This document shows, piece by piece, positions 33,836 through 42,193 of a stretch of DNA of 42,193 bases. The stretch comes from Bacteroidota bacterium (lineage in GTDB: Bacteria; Bacteroidota; Bacteroidia; Bacteroidales; Prolixibacteraceae), in assembly GCA_023251435.1 (NCBI GenBank), contig JAHEYU010000049.1, positions 2,862-45,054 of the forward strand, read 5' to 3'. Under the pieces are notes generated by a model, which saw nothing but the letters and a program-made list of their open reading frames with translations, was not told where the DNA came from and did not search any database. Made by a program: the position numbers and the translations under genes. How positions within the stretch are numbered: the first letter of the stretch is position 1; the number at the start of each line of letters is the position of its first letter.

Positions 33836-35017
33836 CTATTTTATGGTTATTTTTTTGTTTTCAATAATAAAATCTACTTCGTTGGTTCGTTCAATTTTTT
33901 TCAGAATTTCACTAAAATCAGCATAGCGTTCGAGGTTACCGGTGAACCTTAAATTTTTGTCCTCTTCGTTGGTAAATGCGAATTGTACATCGTACCATTT
34001 CGAAAGTGTATTCATGATTTCTTCCAGCGCCTGATCCTGAAATACAAATCGTCCGTTTTTCCAGGAGATATATAGATTTACATCTACCATTCTCGTTTCT
34101 ATAATGGGTTCATTATTCAAAATATAGCTTTGTTCGCTGGGTTTTAATAATTGTTTTTCAGAAGAGTTGTTGCTAAGCGATACTTCTACACTTCCTTTAA
34201 CAAGTGTGGTTAAAATTGCCCGGCTATCGGGGTACGACGAAATGTTGAATTCTGTTCCCAATACTTTAACAATCTGATTTCCTGAAGTTACAATAAATGG
34301 CAAATTCCTGTTTTTCGATACTTCGAAATAAGCCTCGCCGGTGAGTTCAACATGGCGAACGTCGGCTGCAAAATGAACCGGGAAACGCAAAGTAGTTTCC
34401 GAATTCAGCCATACTTTGGTACTATCGGATAAAATCAGGAAATACTCTCCGCCACGAGGAATTTTAAGGGTATTGTATTTTATTTCGGCAGTTTGGTTGT
34501 TTTTACTGATGTATTCCAGCTGGTTACCGGTATTTTTTATCTCGTTGCCATCGGTATCAATAAACGAATTATTGCCTGAAGTCAAGTCATGCTCGGTTCC
34601 GTCGGAGAGTATCAGGATGGCTTTGTTGCTTCCGGGAACAATCGATTGCACTTGCTGGTTGGAAATAGAAAGCTCAGGCTCGCCGGCTTTGTAAAACTGG
34701 AACAGAAGAAGTAGCAGCAAGCTTGCTGCGATACTAGTGATAGCTATAATTCCTGAATTCCGAAAGGGGGCGTGAATTCCAGCTTTACGGTGAATATTTT
34801 TAAGGGCTTTTTTTAATTCGGCCGGAGAGTTGATAAATTGACTTCCGTTGGTATAATATTGAAGAGCAGTTTCGTAATAGCGGCGATGTGAACTATGGCT
34901 GGAAAGCCATTGATTCAGGATATTTTCTTCCTCATCAGTGGTCTGATGATGAATTTTTTTCCAGATGATCTCAAAATCTATGTTTTGATTCTGTTCTGTC
35001 ATGTTAGTTTTAGTCAA
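33836..35017 (-). CDS. FecR-family anti-sigma factor
   Basis: This 393-residue inner-membrane protein has a cytoplasmic N-terminal part (about 1-85, with FEIIWKKIHHQTTDEEE, an anti-sigma-type segment). One transmembrane helix follows (about 88-108), then the periplasmic FecR domain (about 185-290: IPRGGEYFLILSDSTKVWLNSETTL, VELTGEAYFEV, FIVTSGNQIVKVLGTEFNI) and a C-terminal DUF4974 domain (about 325-393). It should hold the ECF sigma factor inactive until the STN domain of the downstream SusC engages it. It is 43 bases after the sigma gene and 86 before the SusC start. A second ATG at 35002 (MTEQNQN) is also possible. Confidence 0.93.
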   Translation of the reverse strand: MTKTNMTEQNQNIDFEIIWKKIHHQTTDEEENILNQWLSSHSSHRRYYETALQYYTNGSQFINSPAELKKALKNIHRKAGIHAPFRNSGIIAITSIAASLLLLLLFQFYKAGEPELSISNQQVQSIVPGSNKAILILSDGTEHDLTSGNNSFIDTDGNEIKNTGNQLEYISKNNQTAEIKYNTLKIPRGGEYFLILSDSTKVWLNSETTLRFPVHFAADVRHVELTGEAYFEVSKNRNLPFIVTSGNQIVKVLGTEFNISSYPDSRAILTTLVKGSVEVSLSNNSSEKQLLKPSEQSYILNNEPIIETRMVDVNLYISWKNGRFVFQDQALEEIMNTLSKWYDVQFAFTNEEDKNLRFTGNLERYADFSEILKKIERTNEVDFIIENKKITIK

Positions 35018-35060
35018 GTTAACATGATGACACGTACACTTGAAAAAAGGGTGACAGGAT

Positions 35061-35633
35061 TTAGAAAAAAAAGCAGAAAAAAAACAAAACCATCATAGTT
35101 GGCTTGTCGAGAAGCATTTTTCGCATCTTTTCTTTTGCACGCCGGAGTTGTGTTTTTACTGTATTTTCCGAAATCTGATTGGTCTCGGCAATCTCTTGTA
35201 CTTTGCGTCCGAATAGGTATTTCTGTTTGAACAGCTCGCCCATTTGCGGCGGAAGTTCGGCAATGGCATCCTGTACTTTTTTGAGAACCTCCAGATCGAC
35301 CCACCCTGGCGAATCGTCTTCGTTGAGCAGGGCTTCGAGGTAAAGTATTTTATGTTTGTCCTGAACCTGAATATCGCGAAGATAGTTGAGGCAGCGGTTT
35401 TTTACTGATTGATAGAAGTATGATTTAAGGGAAAGCTGGATGTCGATCTGATGCGTCTTTTCCCAAAAGTGAATAAAAAGGTTTTGCACAATGTCTTCAC
35501 AGGCCTGTTTGTCGAAGAGAAACCCTTCGGCATAACGTGTAAGGTGCGGATAATATTCATAGAACAGAGCCTCAAAAACTTTTCGGTTCCGGTTTCTGAT
35601 CTCCCCCACTAATATTTTATCTTCGACTTTCAT
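35061..35633 (-). CDS. ECF RNA polymerase sigma factor (SusC/FecR-coupled)
   Basis: This 190-residue sigma-70-type ECF factor has region 2 at about 18-90 (FEALFYEYYPHLTRYAEGFLF, ACEDIVQNLFIHFWEK, LKSYFYQSVKNRCLNYLRD). Region 4 lies at about 122-178 (LPPQMGELFKQKYLFGRKVQEIAE, helix-turn-helix ISENTVKTQLRRAKEKMR). The protein ends in a hydrophobic tail MMVLFFFCFFF encoded over two runs of T. It is first in the operon with FecR, SusC and SusD and probably drives that operon once released. The spacer to the divergent radC (35634-35820) shows no promoter I can call with confidence. Confidence 0.93.
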   Translation of the reverse strand: MKVEDKILVGEIRNRNRKVFEALFYEYYPHLTRYAEGFLFDKQACEDIVQNLFIHFWEKTHQIDIQLSLKSYFYQSVKNRCLNYLRDIQVQDKHKILYLEALLNEDDSPGWVDLEVLKKVQDAIAELPPQMGELFKQKYLFGRKVQEIAETNQISENTVKTQLRRAKEKMRKMLLDKPTMMVLFFFCFFF

Positions 35634-35820
35634 TGCTACTTTTCGACGAACAAAGCTGTAAAATATAATTAGATTTTACAATGCATTTCTTGTTCGCTGT
35701 GTGAAGAACCATGATAAATCTAGCTGGAATTCAGACTCTAAAATCTTTAGAATTCAGTGATAAAGTCATTTGGCTGTTTCATGCCAGTTTCATAACTTAG
35801 TTAAATAAACAAACGCTAAG

Positions 35821-36510
35821 ATGTACAAAAAACCAAGTATCAGGGAATGGGCTGTTGAAGACCGTCCGCGCGAGAAAATGCAGGCCAAAGGAGTTCGGTC
35901 ATTGTCGGAAGCTGAGTTGATCGCTATTTTGATTGGTTCCGGAAATCTGGAAGAATCGGCGGTTGAGGTGTCGCGCCGGATTATGGCATCGGTAAACAAC
36001 AACCTGAACGAACTGGGCAAGAAAAATATCAGCGACCTGCAGAAATTCAAAGGTATCGGGCCGGCAAAAGCGATATCAATTGCGGCAGCAATGGAACTTG
36101 GGCGCCGCAGAAAAGAATCGGAACCCGACGAAAAACCAAAAGTGATCACGAGTGGCGATGCAGCAGCCATTTTTAGACCTTTACTGAGCGACCTTCCACA
36201 TGAGGAATTCTGGGTACTATTACTAAATCGCAACAACCTGGTTCTCGATAAAATGATGGTCAGTCAGGGCGGTCTCGCTGGTACGGTGATTGATGTCCGT
36301 ATTATCCTGAAAATGGCACTCGAAAAACTGGCCTGTTCCATCGTTTTGTGCCACAACCACCCTTCAGGAAATCTTGTACCCAGCGAAGCAGATAAGGAGA
36401 TTACCAAGAAAATTAAAGAAGCAGGGAAGCACATGGATATTCCGGTACTCGATCATTTGATAATCGGGAATGGTTCCTATTTTAGCTTTGCCGACGAAGG
36501 GCTGATCTGA
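35821..36510 (+). CDS. radC: RadC family protein (JAMM/MPN domain)
   Basis: This 229-residue protein has the RadC layout. Its N-terminal helical part includes the helix-hairpin-helix FKGIGPAKA (76-84). The C-terminal MPN domain carries the JAMM-type motif HNHPSGNLVPSEAD, in which His178, His180 and Asp191 are candidate zinc ligands with Glu128 or Glu129 as partner. Despite the name, a DNA-repair role is unproven for the family. It opens the plus-strand half of the window and is divergent from the sigma factor. The ATG at 35821 gives the typical MYKKPSIREWAVEDRPREK start. Confidence 0.95.
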   Translation: MYKKPSIREWAVEDRPREKMQAKGVRSLSEAELIAILIGSGNLEESAVEVSRRIMASVNNNLNELGKKNISDLQKFKGIGPAKAISIAAAMELGRRRKESEPDEKPKVITSGDAAAIFRPLLSDLPHEEFWVLLLNRNNLVLDKMMVSQGGLAGTVIDVRIILKMALEKLACSIVLCHNHPSGNLVPSEADKEITKKIKEAGKHMDIPVLDHLIIGNGSYFSFADEGLI

Positions 36511-36550
36511 GAGTAGAGAAAATTTGGTACATTTGAGAAAAAATAACACT

Positions 36551-36757
36551 ATGATACTTGAAAGAACAAAAGATGAGATATTGGTTCGACTTCCGGCATA
36601 CGTTGACCTGAGCGAACTACAAAACATGCTTGATTTTTTGCAGTATAAGGAGTTAATAGCAAAATCAGAAGCTAAACAAAGTGATGTAGATAAACTTGCA
36701 ATAGAAGTTAATAAGTCAATCTGGACCAAAGTAAAAGCCCACCGCGGTTTAAAATGA
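36551..36757 (+). CDS. putative VapB-like antitoxin partner of a PIN-domain gene
   Basis: This small protein of 68 residues is read from the ATG at 36551; an upstream in-frame ATG at 36524 would add nine residues. It contains a short beta-type start (ERTKDEILVRLPAY) followed by helices (VDLSELQNMLDFLQYKEL). Its stop overlaps the ATG of the PIN-domain reading frame by four bases (ATGA), the arrangement of VapBC-type pairs. I do not recognise a specific antitoxin family; the role rests on size and coupling. The region is more AT-rich than radC or the genes after it, consistent with transfer. Confidence 0.6.
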   Translation: MILERTKDEILVRLPAYVDLSELQNMLDFLQYKELIAKSEAKQSDVDKLAIEVNKSIWTKVKAHRGLK

Positions 36758-37220
36758 AGATTGTAGTTGATTCAAATATTGTTTTTAGCGCGATTTTAAA
36801 CACGCAAAGTAAAATGGACAATTAATCATTAATGGTTCAAGATTTTTTGACTTCTATACTGTTGGCTTATTAAAAGATGAAATAATTGATCACAAGGACA
36901 AAATTCTTCATTTAACTAAGTTTTCGCAAAACCAGTTTGAAGATACATTCCAAATAATTATTAGCAGAATATCATTTATAGATGACATATTATTGACTGA
37001 TAGTGAAATAAATAAAGCCACAGATTTAGTCGCCGAAATTGATGAAAATGACGCACTTTTCGTTGCTTTAAACAATCATTTATTAGCCAATTTATGGACT
37101 GGTGATAAAAAATTAATAATTGGTCTTAAAGAAAAAGGATATTCGCGAATCGTCTCGACAAATGATTTATATGATATCTTCATAGATAAACAATTGAAAA
37201 GTAGGAAAAAGGAGAAATAG
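36754..37220 (+). pseudogene. PIN-domain (VapC-like) toxin, disrupted by a -1 frameshift
   Basis: The frame from ATG 36754 reads MKIVVDSNIVFSAILNTQSK, then stops at 36823. From 36816, shifted by one base, the reading continues GQLIINGSRFFDFYTVGLL through to the stop at 37218-37220. Joined, this is a PIN domain of about 155 residues with its acidic set intact: Asp6 (VVDSN), the KDEI glutamate, DENDALFVAL and WTGDKKL. One missing base near 36815 explains everything, where an AT-plus-base codon before GGA would be expected. PIN toxins are metal-dependent RNases usually neutralised by the overlapping antitoxin. As written the product is only 23 residues, so the toxin is dead unless this is a sequencing error. 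Confidence 0.85.
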
Positions 37221-37225
37221 AAATT

Positions 37226-38578
37226 TTGCAACTTCTGTCTGTGGAAAAAATACACCAATCAACGATTTTAATCTTTGTTCCCGAAATTACGCCCCGGGTT
37301 GAATATACATTTGAATTAATCTTTAAAACCATTCTTGGAACTGACCTTTTTTTTACCAAGAATACGGATGAGTTTCTGCAATCCGACTTGCCCAAAATAA
37401 ACTATTCGCAAACAAATTTTTCCTCCGGATTATTCCTGAAAGCTCATTCGCTTCTGTTCAGCAAAACAATCAATGACCAGGAAATAGAGATGGTTGACTA
37501 CCAGCAAATGCAGTTGTTTTTCCCAACTTCCGAAGATTCAATTCTGCCTTTCGATCTCTTTGCCTGTGCTTTTTACCTTGTTACGCGATACGAAGAATAT
37601 CTCTCTGAAAGCACTGACGAACACGAGCGTTTTACCGATTCCGAAAATATTCTGGTTCGCCTCGGGTTGCATCAGAAACCTATTGTCGATTTGATGGCTT
37701 ATTGGCTTGCTGAAAAAATTTCAGTACAATTTCCCGAGTTTAAAATTCGCCGGCGGTCGTTTCAGTTTGTGACATCCATCGACATCGACAATGCCTGGGC
37801 CTTCAAAAATAAAAGCCTGCCGGTTTCACTTGGCGCTATCACAAAAGCTGTTTTTAATGCACGGTGGAACGAATTGAAACAGCGGATCGTCGTTTTTCTC
37901 GGACTCCAAAAAGATCCATACGACACCTACAAATACGTTCTTGACACCTACAAGGGATGGCTAAACCACATTCTTTTTTTTATCCTGATTGGCGACCGTG
38001 ATCGCTACGACAAAAATATTTCATTCAGGAATAAATACTTTCGACAGCTAATCACTTCTCTTTCATCTGTTTGTGAAGTTGGCATTCATCCATCGTATGC
38101 TTCGAACTACAAGCCGTGGCTATTAAAAACAGAGAAAGAACGTTTAGAGGATATTATTCAGAAACCGGTAACCAAAAGCCGGCAACATTTTCTGAAATTA
38201 AAGATGCCGCAAACTTATCAGCAGCTTCAGAAAGCGGGAATTACCGATGATTACACAATGGGCTTTGCCAGCCTGGTCGGTTTCAGGGCCGGAACCTGCA
38301 CTGCGTTTCATTTTTTCGATTTAAGCCGCAACCAACGCACTGAACTGATCATTCATCCGTTTCAGATAATGGATGTGACCATGAAAAACTACCTGAAAAT
38401 GGATCCGAAACAGGCCTGGCAGCTAACTGAGAAGTTAATGCGCGAAGTTAAAAATGTGAATGGCACATTCGTCAGTTTGTGGCACAACGAATCGCTGAAA
38501 GATACGGGCCAATGGCTCGGCTGGCGCAAAGTTTTTGAACAAATTCTGGATAAAGGTTTAAATTATGCCAATGACTAA
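37226..38578 (+). CDS. polysaccharide deacetylase-like protein
   Basis: This protein is about 450 residues when read from TTG 37226; no nearby ATG fits, so the start is uncertain. The N-terminal part (about 1-170) resembles the DUF7033 region found in front of Bacteroidota deacetylase-like domains. From 175 on it looks NodB-like: FVTSIDIDNAW (181-191) gives the paired acidic motif, EVGIHPSYASN gives a His-containing motif, and a later SLVGFRAGTCTAFHFFDL segment resembles the family's core. There is no signal peptide. It overlaps the downstream GNAT gene by 14 bases, so both are translated together. A role in cell-surface glycan or capsule synthesis is likely but inferred. It is unrelated to the lyase cluster by orientation. 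Confidence 0.7.
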   Translation: MQLLSVEKIHQSTILIFVPEITPRVEYTFELIFKTILGTDLFFTKNTDEFLQSDLPKINYSQTNFSSGLFLKAHSLLFSKTINDQEIEMVDYQQMQLFFPTSEDSILPFDLFACAFYLVTRYEEYLSESTDEHERFTDSENILVRLGLHQKPIVDLMAYWLAEKISVQFPEFKIRRRSFQFVTSIDIDNAWAFKNKSLPVSLGAITKAVFNARWNELKQRIVVFLGLQKDPYDTYKYVLDTYKGWLNHILFFILIGDRDRYDKNISFRNKYFRQLITSLSSVCEVGIHPSYASNYKPWLLKTEKERLEDIIQKPVTKSRQHFLKLKMPQTYQQLQKAGITDDYTMGFASLVGFRAGTCTAFHFFDLSRNQRTELIIHPFQIMDVTMKNYLKMDPKQAWQLTEKLMREVKNVNGTFVSLWHNESLKDTGQWLGWRKVFEQILDKGLNYAND

Positions 38579-39497
38579 TCCTGAAATTCGTTTTGTGAAA
38601 AATGCGGACATTGATTTCGAAAAATGGGATCAGTGCGTGGCCAATTCTTCATTTGGGATTGTTTATGCCTTTAGCTGGTACCTCGACCGGATTTGCACGA
38701 ACTGGGATGCGCTGATCTGGGGCAATTATCTGTATATTATGCCATTGGTGAACAATTCAAAAATGGGAATCCGATACGTTTATCAGCCATTTTTCACACA
38801 GCAACTTGGTATTTTTTCCACTTTTCCTCCCGAGCCCGATATCGTCAACCAGTTTCTGAATTCTATCCCGAAACAATTCAGACTTACCGACATGAATCTG
38901 AACCTTGGAAATACTCCTACAACAACCAGTTTCACAATCAGGCCGAATGCAACTTTTCATCTGGAACTTCACCAAAACCTGACAGAAATCCGTTCATTAT
39001 ACAACACCAATACCAGGCGAAATATTCAAAAGGCACTTCAGAATAAAGTTTTTATTTCGCAGGTATATGATATTCCAATGTTCCTGAAATTTACACAAAC
39101 CAATCTGAAAGACAAATCGCCGGAAGTTAAAACCAGGCACTATGAGGCCCTTCAGAAAGTTATCAGTTATGCACTTAACAAACAGACTGGTGAGATTTAC
39201 GGAGCCTTCGATTCAGGCAATAACCTGATTGCTGCAGTTTTTTTTGTAGGTTCGAATCAGAAAGTTATTTACCTGGCAGCCTCTTCAAATGCCTGGGGAA
39301 CAGAGCAAAGCGCAATGTTTTTGCTCATTGACACTTTTATTCAGAACAATATTGGCAAAAATCTGACACTCGATTTCGAAGGGTCGAACATTTCAGGAGT
39401 AGCAAGATTTTATAACGGATTTGGAGCTTTGCCTCAGCACTATTATTCAGTGCATCAAAACAAATTGCCAAAATTGCTGCGTCTGATAAAAAAGTGA
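38565..39497 (+). CDS. GNAT/FemAB-like acyltransferase
   Basis: This 310-residue cytoplasmic protein with no signal peptide has the look of a double-GNAT (Acetyltransf_6, FemAB-like) enzyme. It has FEKWDQCVANSSFGIVYAFSWYLD near the start, TRRNIQKALQNKVF in the middle, then GAFDSGNNLIAAVFFVGSNQ and a conserved end NLTLDFEGSNISGVARFYNGFG. Family members transfer acyl or aminoacyl groups to cell-envelope precursors. The 14-base overlap with the deacetylase-like gene suggests a shared pathway. Acceptor unknown. Confidence 0.75.
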   Translation: MPMTNPEIRFVKNADIDFEKWDQCVANSSFGIVYAFSWYLDRICTNWDALIWGNYLYIMPLVNNSKMGIRYVYQPFFTQQLGIFSTFPPEPDIVNQFLNSIPKQFRLTDMNLNLGNTPTTTSFTIRPNATFHLELHQNLTEIRSLYNTNTRRNIQKALQNKVFISQVYDIPMFLKFTQTNLKDKSPEVKTRHYEALQKVISYALNKQTGEIYGAFDSGNNLIAAVFFVGSNQKVIYLAASSNAWGTEQSAMFLLIDTFIQNNIGKNLTLDFEGSNISGVARFYNGFGALPQHYYSVHQNKLPKLLRLIKK

Positions 39498-39576
39498 ATA
39501 ATTATTGATCTTGTATTTTATACAGCATTCTTTTGGTTTGCAATTTTTAATTACTTTCGCCCAAACTTTTCAAAAC

Positions 39577-40239
39577 ATGAAGGTAAATATTGTTGGGGAA
39601 TCGAATTCCGTTTTTAATCAGTTCATTTCCGAAATCCGTTGCGAAGTAATCCAGAAAGATCCGATGAGGTTCAGAAGAAACCTCGAACGTTTGGGCGAAA
39701 TATTCGCTTACGAGATAAGTAAAGTAATGGATTATCAAGCTGTTGACATAAAAACTCCGCTTGGAGTTGCCAAAGTTGAAACCCTGGTTCAGCACCCCGT
39801 TTTAGCCACTATTTTACGTGCCGGATTGCCTCTTCAGCAAGGATTACTCAATATTTTCGATCGTGCAGAAAACGCTTTTATTTCGGCTTACCGCAAATAC
39901 GATGAAAAAAGCGAATTCCACATCGAATTTGAATATCTGGCTTCTCCATCGCTTGAGGGAAAGGTGGTTATTCTCTCCGATCCAATGCTGGCTTCAGGTT
40001 CATCGATGGAAATCGGTTACCGGGCACTGTTAAAAAAAGGAACACCCAAGCATGTTCATCTGGTGGCGATAATTGCAAGTGCCAAAGGAGTTGAACAGGT
40101 AATTAATAAAATTACTGCCGACAATGTAACCCTCTGGCTTGGAGCTGTTGATCCCGATATGACCTCGATGTCCTACATTGTTCCCGGACTGGGAGATGCA
40201 GGCGATTTGGCTTTCGGAGCCAAGATTGATTCGCACTAG
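39577..40239 (+). CDS. upp: uracil phosphoribosyltransferase
   Basis: This 220-residue protein is read from ATG 39577; the frame is open upstream to 39505 but only with non-family residues. The PRPP-binding loop appears as LSDPMLASGSSM, preceded by LATILRAGLPLQQGLL, and the uracil-binding end as YIVPGLGDAGDLAFG. All are hallmarks of Upp, slightly longer than the 208-residue E. coli enzyme. It salvages uracil to UMP with PRPP in the cytosol. It stands alone, convergent with folK across a 97-base spacer. Confidence 0.96.
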   Translation: MKVNIVGESNSVFNQFISEIRCEVIQKDPMRFRRNLERLGEIFAYEISKVMDYQAVDIKTPLGVAKVETLVQHPVLATILRAGLPLQQGLLNIFDRAENAFISAYRKYDEKSEFHIEFEYLASPSLEGKVVILSDPMLASGSSMEIGYRALLKKGTPKHVHLVAIIASAKGVEQVINKITADNVTLWLGAVDPDMTSMSYIVPGLGDAGDLAFGAKIDSH

Positions 40240-40244
40240 AAAGA

Positions 40245-40276
40245 GTTTAAAGTTTCAGGTTTAAAGTTCAAAGTTT
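40245..40276. repeat. imperfect direct repeat of GTTTAAAGTT type
   Basis: GTTTAAAGTTT (40245-40255), GTTTAAAGTT (40259-40268) and CAAAGTTT (40269-40276) follow one another just past the upp stop. This A/T-rich repeat type recurs in Bacteroidota spacers. No terminator stem is visible in the 40240-40336 spacer. Confidence 0.4.
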
Positions 40277-40336
40277 AGCAAAATAGTTGCAATTTCCGCT
40301 GCGATTGATTACTGAACTCTGTACACTTTTCGCGGT

Positions 40337-40822
40337 TCACTTCACTTTTTCAACCCGAAGTTGATCGTTACATTCTGCCAGTAATTGGGTGATTGTTTTC
40401 TGAAAAACCGGATGTCTCAGATTTGGGGCAATTTCATTTAAGGGAATCAAAGCAAATCTTCGTTCCTGAATTCGCGGATGAGGAACGATCAGATCTGGCA
40501 GTTCAACGATTTCTTCACCAAAAAACAAAATATCAATATCAATAATACGTGAATCGTATTGGTTTGATTTTCTGATTCTTCCTAATTCGAGCTCTGTTTG
40601 CTGTGTTTTCAAGAGAACTTCTTCCGGAGATAGTTTGGTCACTATTTCGAGTACTTGATTCCAGAATAAATCGGTTGACTCAAAGCCCCACGGTTCTGTT
40701 TCATACACAGCCGATTGCGCGGTTATTTCTCCAACCAAATTATGTAGATTGATCCGGGCTTCTGAAAATATTTTTTTCTTATCGCCTAAGTTTCCTCCCA
40801 ATAATAGATATAGCTTGGTCAT
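40337..40822 (-). CDS. folK: 2-amino-4-hydroxy-6-hydroxymethyldihydropteridine pyrophosphokinase
   Basis: This 161-residue protein is read from the ATG at 40822 (MTKLYLLLGGNLGDK), preferred over 40843 because family members begin at this beta-strand. Signature segments are LLLGGNLGD, YETEPWGF, FWNQVLEI, LGRIRKSNQYDSRIIDIDILFFG (HPPK signature) and VPHPRIQERRFALIPLNEIAP. It transfers pyrophosphate from ATP to the pterin in folate synthesis. It is divergent from sppA across an 83-base spacer and convergent with upp. Confidence 0.96.
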   Translation of the reverse strand: MTKLYLLLGGNLGDKKKIFSEARINLHNLVGEITAQSAVYETEPWGFESTDLFWNQVLEIVTKLSPEEVLLKTQQTELELGRIRKSNQYDSRIIDIDILFFGEEIVELPDLIVPHPRIQERRFALIPLNEIAPNLRHPVFQKTITQLLAECNDQLRVEKVK

Positions 40823-40905
40823 TTCGATCTCCGTTTGTAACAAAAACAGTAAATTCGTACAAATCTATTGTACATTTTCGAATTTATAACCCAAATACGA
40901 TACAC

Positions 40906-42193
40906 ATGAAGGAATTTTTCAAATTTACGCTGGCCTCTATTGTAGGCATTATGATTGCCGGCCTTTTGTTACTGTTTGTAACCATTGGTATTATTTCGGC
41001 CATGGTTTCATCTGCCGATCAAACTGTCCAAATTCAGTCGAATAGCGTTTTGCTCCTGAAGTTCGACTATCAAATTGTTGACCGTGCAAAAAATAATCCG
41101 CTGGAAGGCCTCGATTTTGGAATGTTCCAGGGTGCAAAAACGGTTGGATTGAATGATATGCTCGATTGCATCCGCAAAGCCAAAACTGACGATAACATCA
41201 AAGGTATCTATCTGAATCCAATGGATGTTCAGGCAGGTATGGCTACTGTCGAGGAAATCAGGTCTGCTCTGAAAGATTTTAAAACTTCTGGAAAATTTGT
41301 TTATGCCTACGGGGAATTCCTTTCACAAAAAGCCTATTACCTGGTTACAGTTGCCGACTCGGTGATGCTGAATCCGCAGGGATCGGTCGATTTCAGAGGT
41401 TTGGGAGGCGAACGGAGTTTTTATAAAAAAGCGTTGGAAAAACTTGGGGTTGAAGTGCAAATTGTTCGTCACGGGAAATTTAAAGCAGCGGTTGAACCTT
41501 TTTTGCTGGATAAAATGAGCGACGAAAACCGCCTTCAGACCGAAACTTACATGAAAAGTATTTGGAACGAAATGCTGGTTGATATTTCTGCTTCGCGAAA
41601 CATGGGTTTTGACGAACTGAACGATATTGCCGATATGGTTGCTACTTTCAGAAAAGCTGATTTTGTGAAACAGAAAAATATGGTTGATGGTCTGAAATAC
41701 AAAGATCAGGTGATTGACGACCTGAAAAAACTGACTGGTACCAGCGAAAAGGACGACGTAAAAGCTGTTGAAATCCAGAAATATGTAAAAGTACCTGAAC
41801 AACGCGAGCACAAAGGTCTTGCCCGTGAAAAGATCGCTGTTATTTATGCTTCAGGGAGCATTGACGCGAGCGTTTCAGAAGAAGGAGTTAACTCGGAAGA
41901 ACTATCGAAAGCGATTCGTGAAGCCCGTCGCGATTCATCAATCAAAGCAATTGTGCTTCGTATCAACTCTCCGGGCGGAAGTGCTTACGGTTCAGAAGTG
42001 ATTTGGCGCGAGGTGAAACTGGCTGCCGAAACAAAACCTGTAATTGCTTCAATGGGAGATATGGCTGCCTCTGGCGGATATTACATTGCCTGTGCTGCCG
42101 ACAGTATCCTGGCCGATCGCACAACCATCACCGGATAAATCGGAATTTTTGGAATGATTCCTAACGCACAGAAACTGATGACCGACAAACTCG
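40906..42193 (+). pseudogene. sppA: signal peptide peptidase SppA (67K type), interrupted by in-frame TAA and cut by window edge
   Basis: The frame opens at ATG 40906 with an N-terminal membrane helix (about 10-34). It then follows the long-form SppA pattern: FKAAVEPF with Lys193 (general base) in the first half, and INSPGGSAYGSEVIW plus MGDMAASGGYYIA with nucleophile Ser389 in the second. Codon 411 (42136-42138) is TAA. The same frame continues IGIFGMIPNAQKLMTDKL to the window end, the segment SppA proteins have after TITGS. A Ser TCA changed to TAA in one step explains it. As written the protein ends 21 residues past the nucleophile and lacks the C-terminal part (family length about 590-620). 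It normally degrades cleaved signal peptides at the inner membrane. Confidence 0.85.

Noticed and set aside
36811-36823. Programmed frameshift in the PIN gene
   Set aside because: The AAAATGG stretch is not a classic X-XXY-YYZ slippery heptamer and no stimulatory hairpin is evident; a lost base is simpler.
42136-42138. Stop-codon recoding in sppA
   Set aside because: TAA is not used for selenocysteine or pyrrolysine, and the family has Ser at this place; a point mutation or read error fits better.

Overview
This window is a polysaccharide-utilisation region from a Bacteroidota genome. SusC/SusD-type pairs, an ECF sigma/FecR pair, a type IX secretion (T9SS) C-terminal sorting domain and a TAnnTTTG-type promoter element all point there. 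A Marinilabiliales/Prolixibacteraceae-like member is my guess only. Everything from 1 to about 35.6 kb is on the minus strand. From 35.8 kb onward most genes are on the plus strand and are housekeeping or unrelated.

Layout along minus-strand transcription, right to left. (A) 35633-27062: ECF sigma factor, FecR anti-sigma, SusC with an STN signalling domain, SusD, a small secreted protein and a DUF4466 lipoprotein, closed by a strong hairpin plus T-run at 27008-27047. (B) 26972-23810: two single lyase-type genes. One is a two-domain protein joining an alginate-lyase-like alpha toroid to a right-handed beta-helix; the other is a jelly-roll lipoprotein. (C) 23658-12692: two tandem SusC/SusD pairs and a DUF1735-type surface lipoprotein. 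They follow a perfect palindrome of LacI-operator type (23731-23744) beside a TAnnTTTG box, and end at a hairpin at 12634-12667. (D) 12488-4417: a tight four-gene run of lyases: PL12 heparinase III-like, heparinase II/III-like lipoprotein, a second heparinase II/III-like enzyme, and PL8. (E) 3965-1: two further heparinase II/III-like genes, one with a T9SS domain and one cut by the window edge. Clusters of short palindromes separate these genes from D and from each other.

No sulfatase, GH88/GH105 unsaturated glucuronidase or other glycoside hydrolase is visible. Up to eight enzyme genes are lyase-like. The simplest reading is import and depolymerisation of an unsulfated, uronic-acid-rich polymer (hyaluronan-, glucuronan- or EPS-like) almost wholly by beta-elimination. 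The substrate is inference.

The right end holds radC, a VapB/PIN-like toxin-antitoxin pair whose toxin is frameshifted, a polysaccharide-deacetylase-like gene overlapping a GNAT gene, upp, folK (minus strand) and sppA. The sppA gene has an in-frame TAA at 42136 with family-like sequence continuing beyond it.
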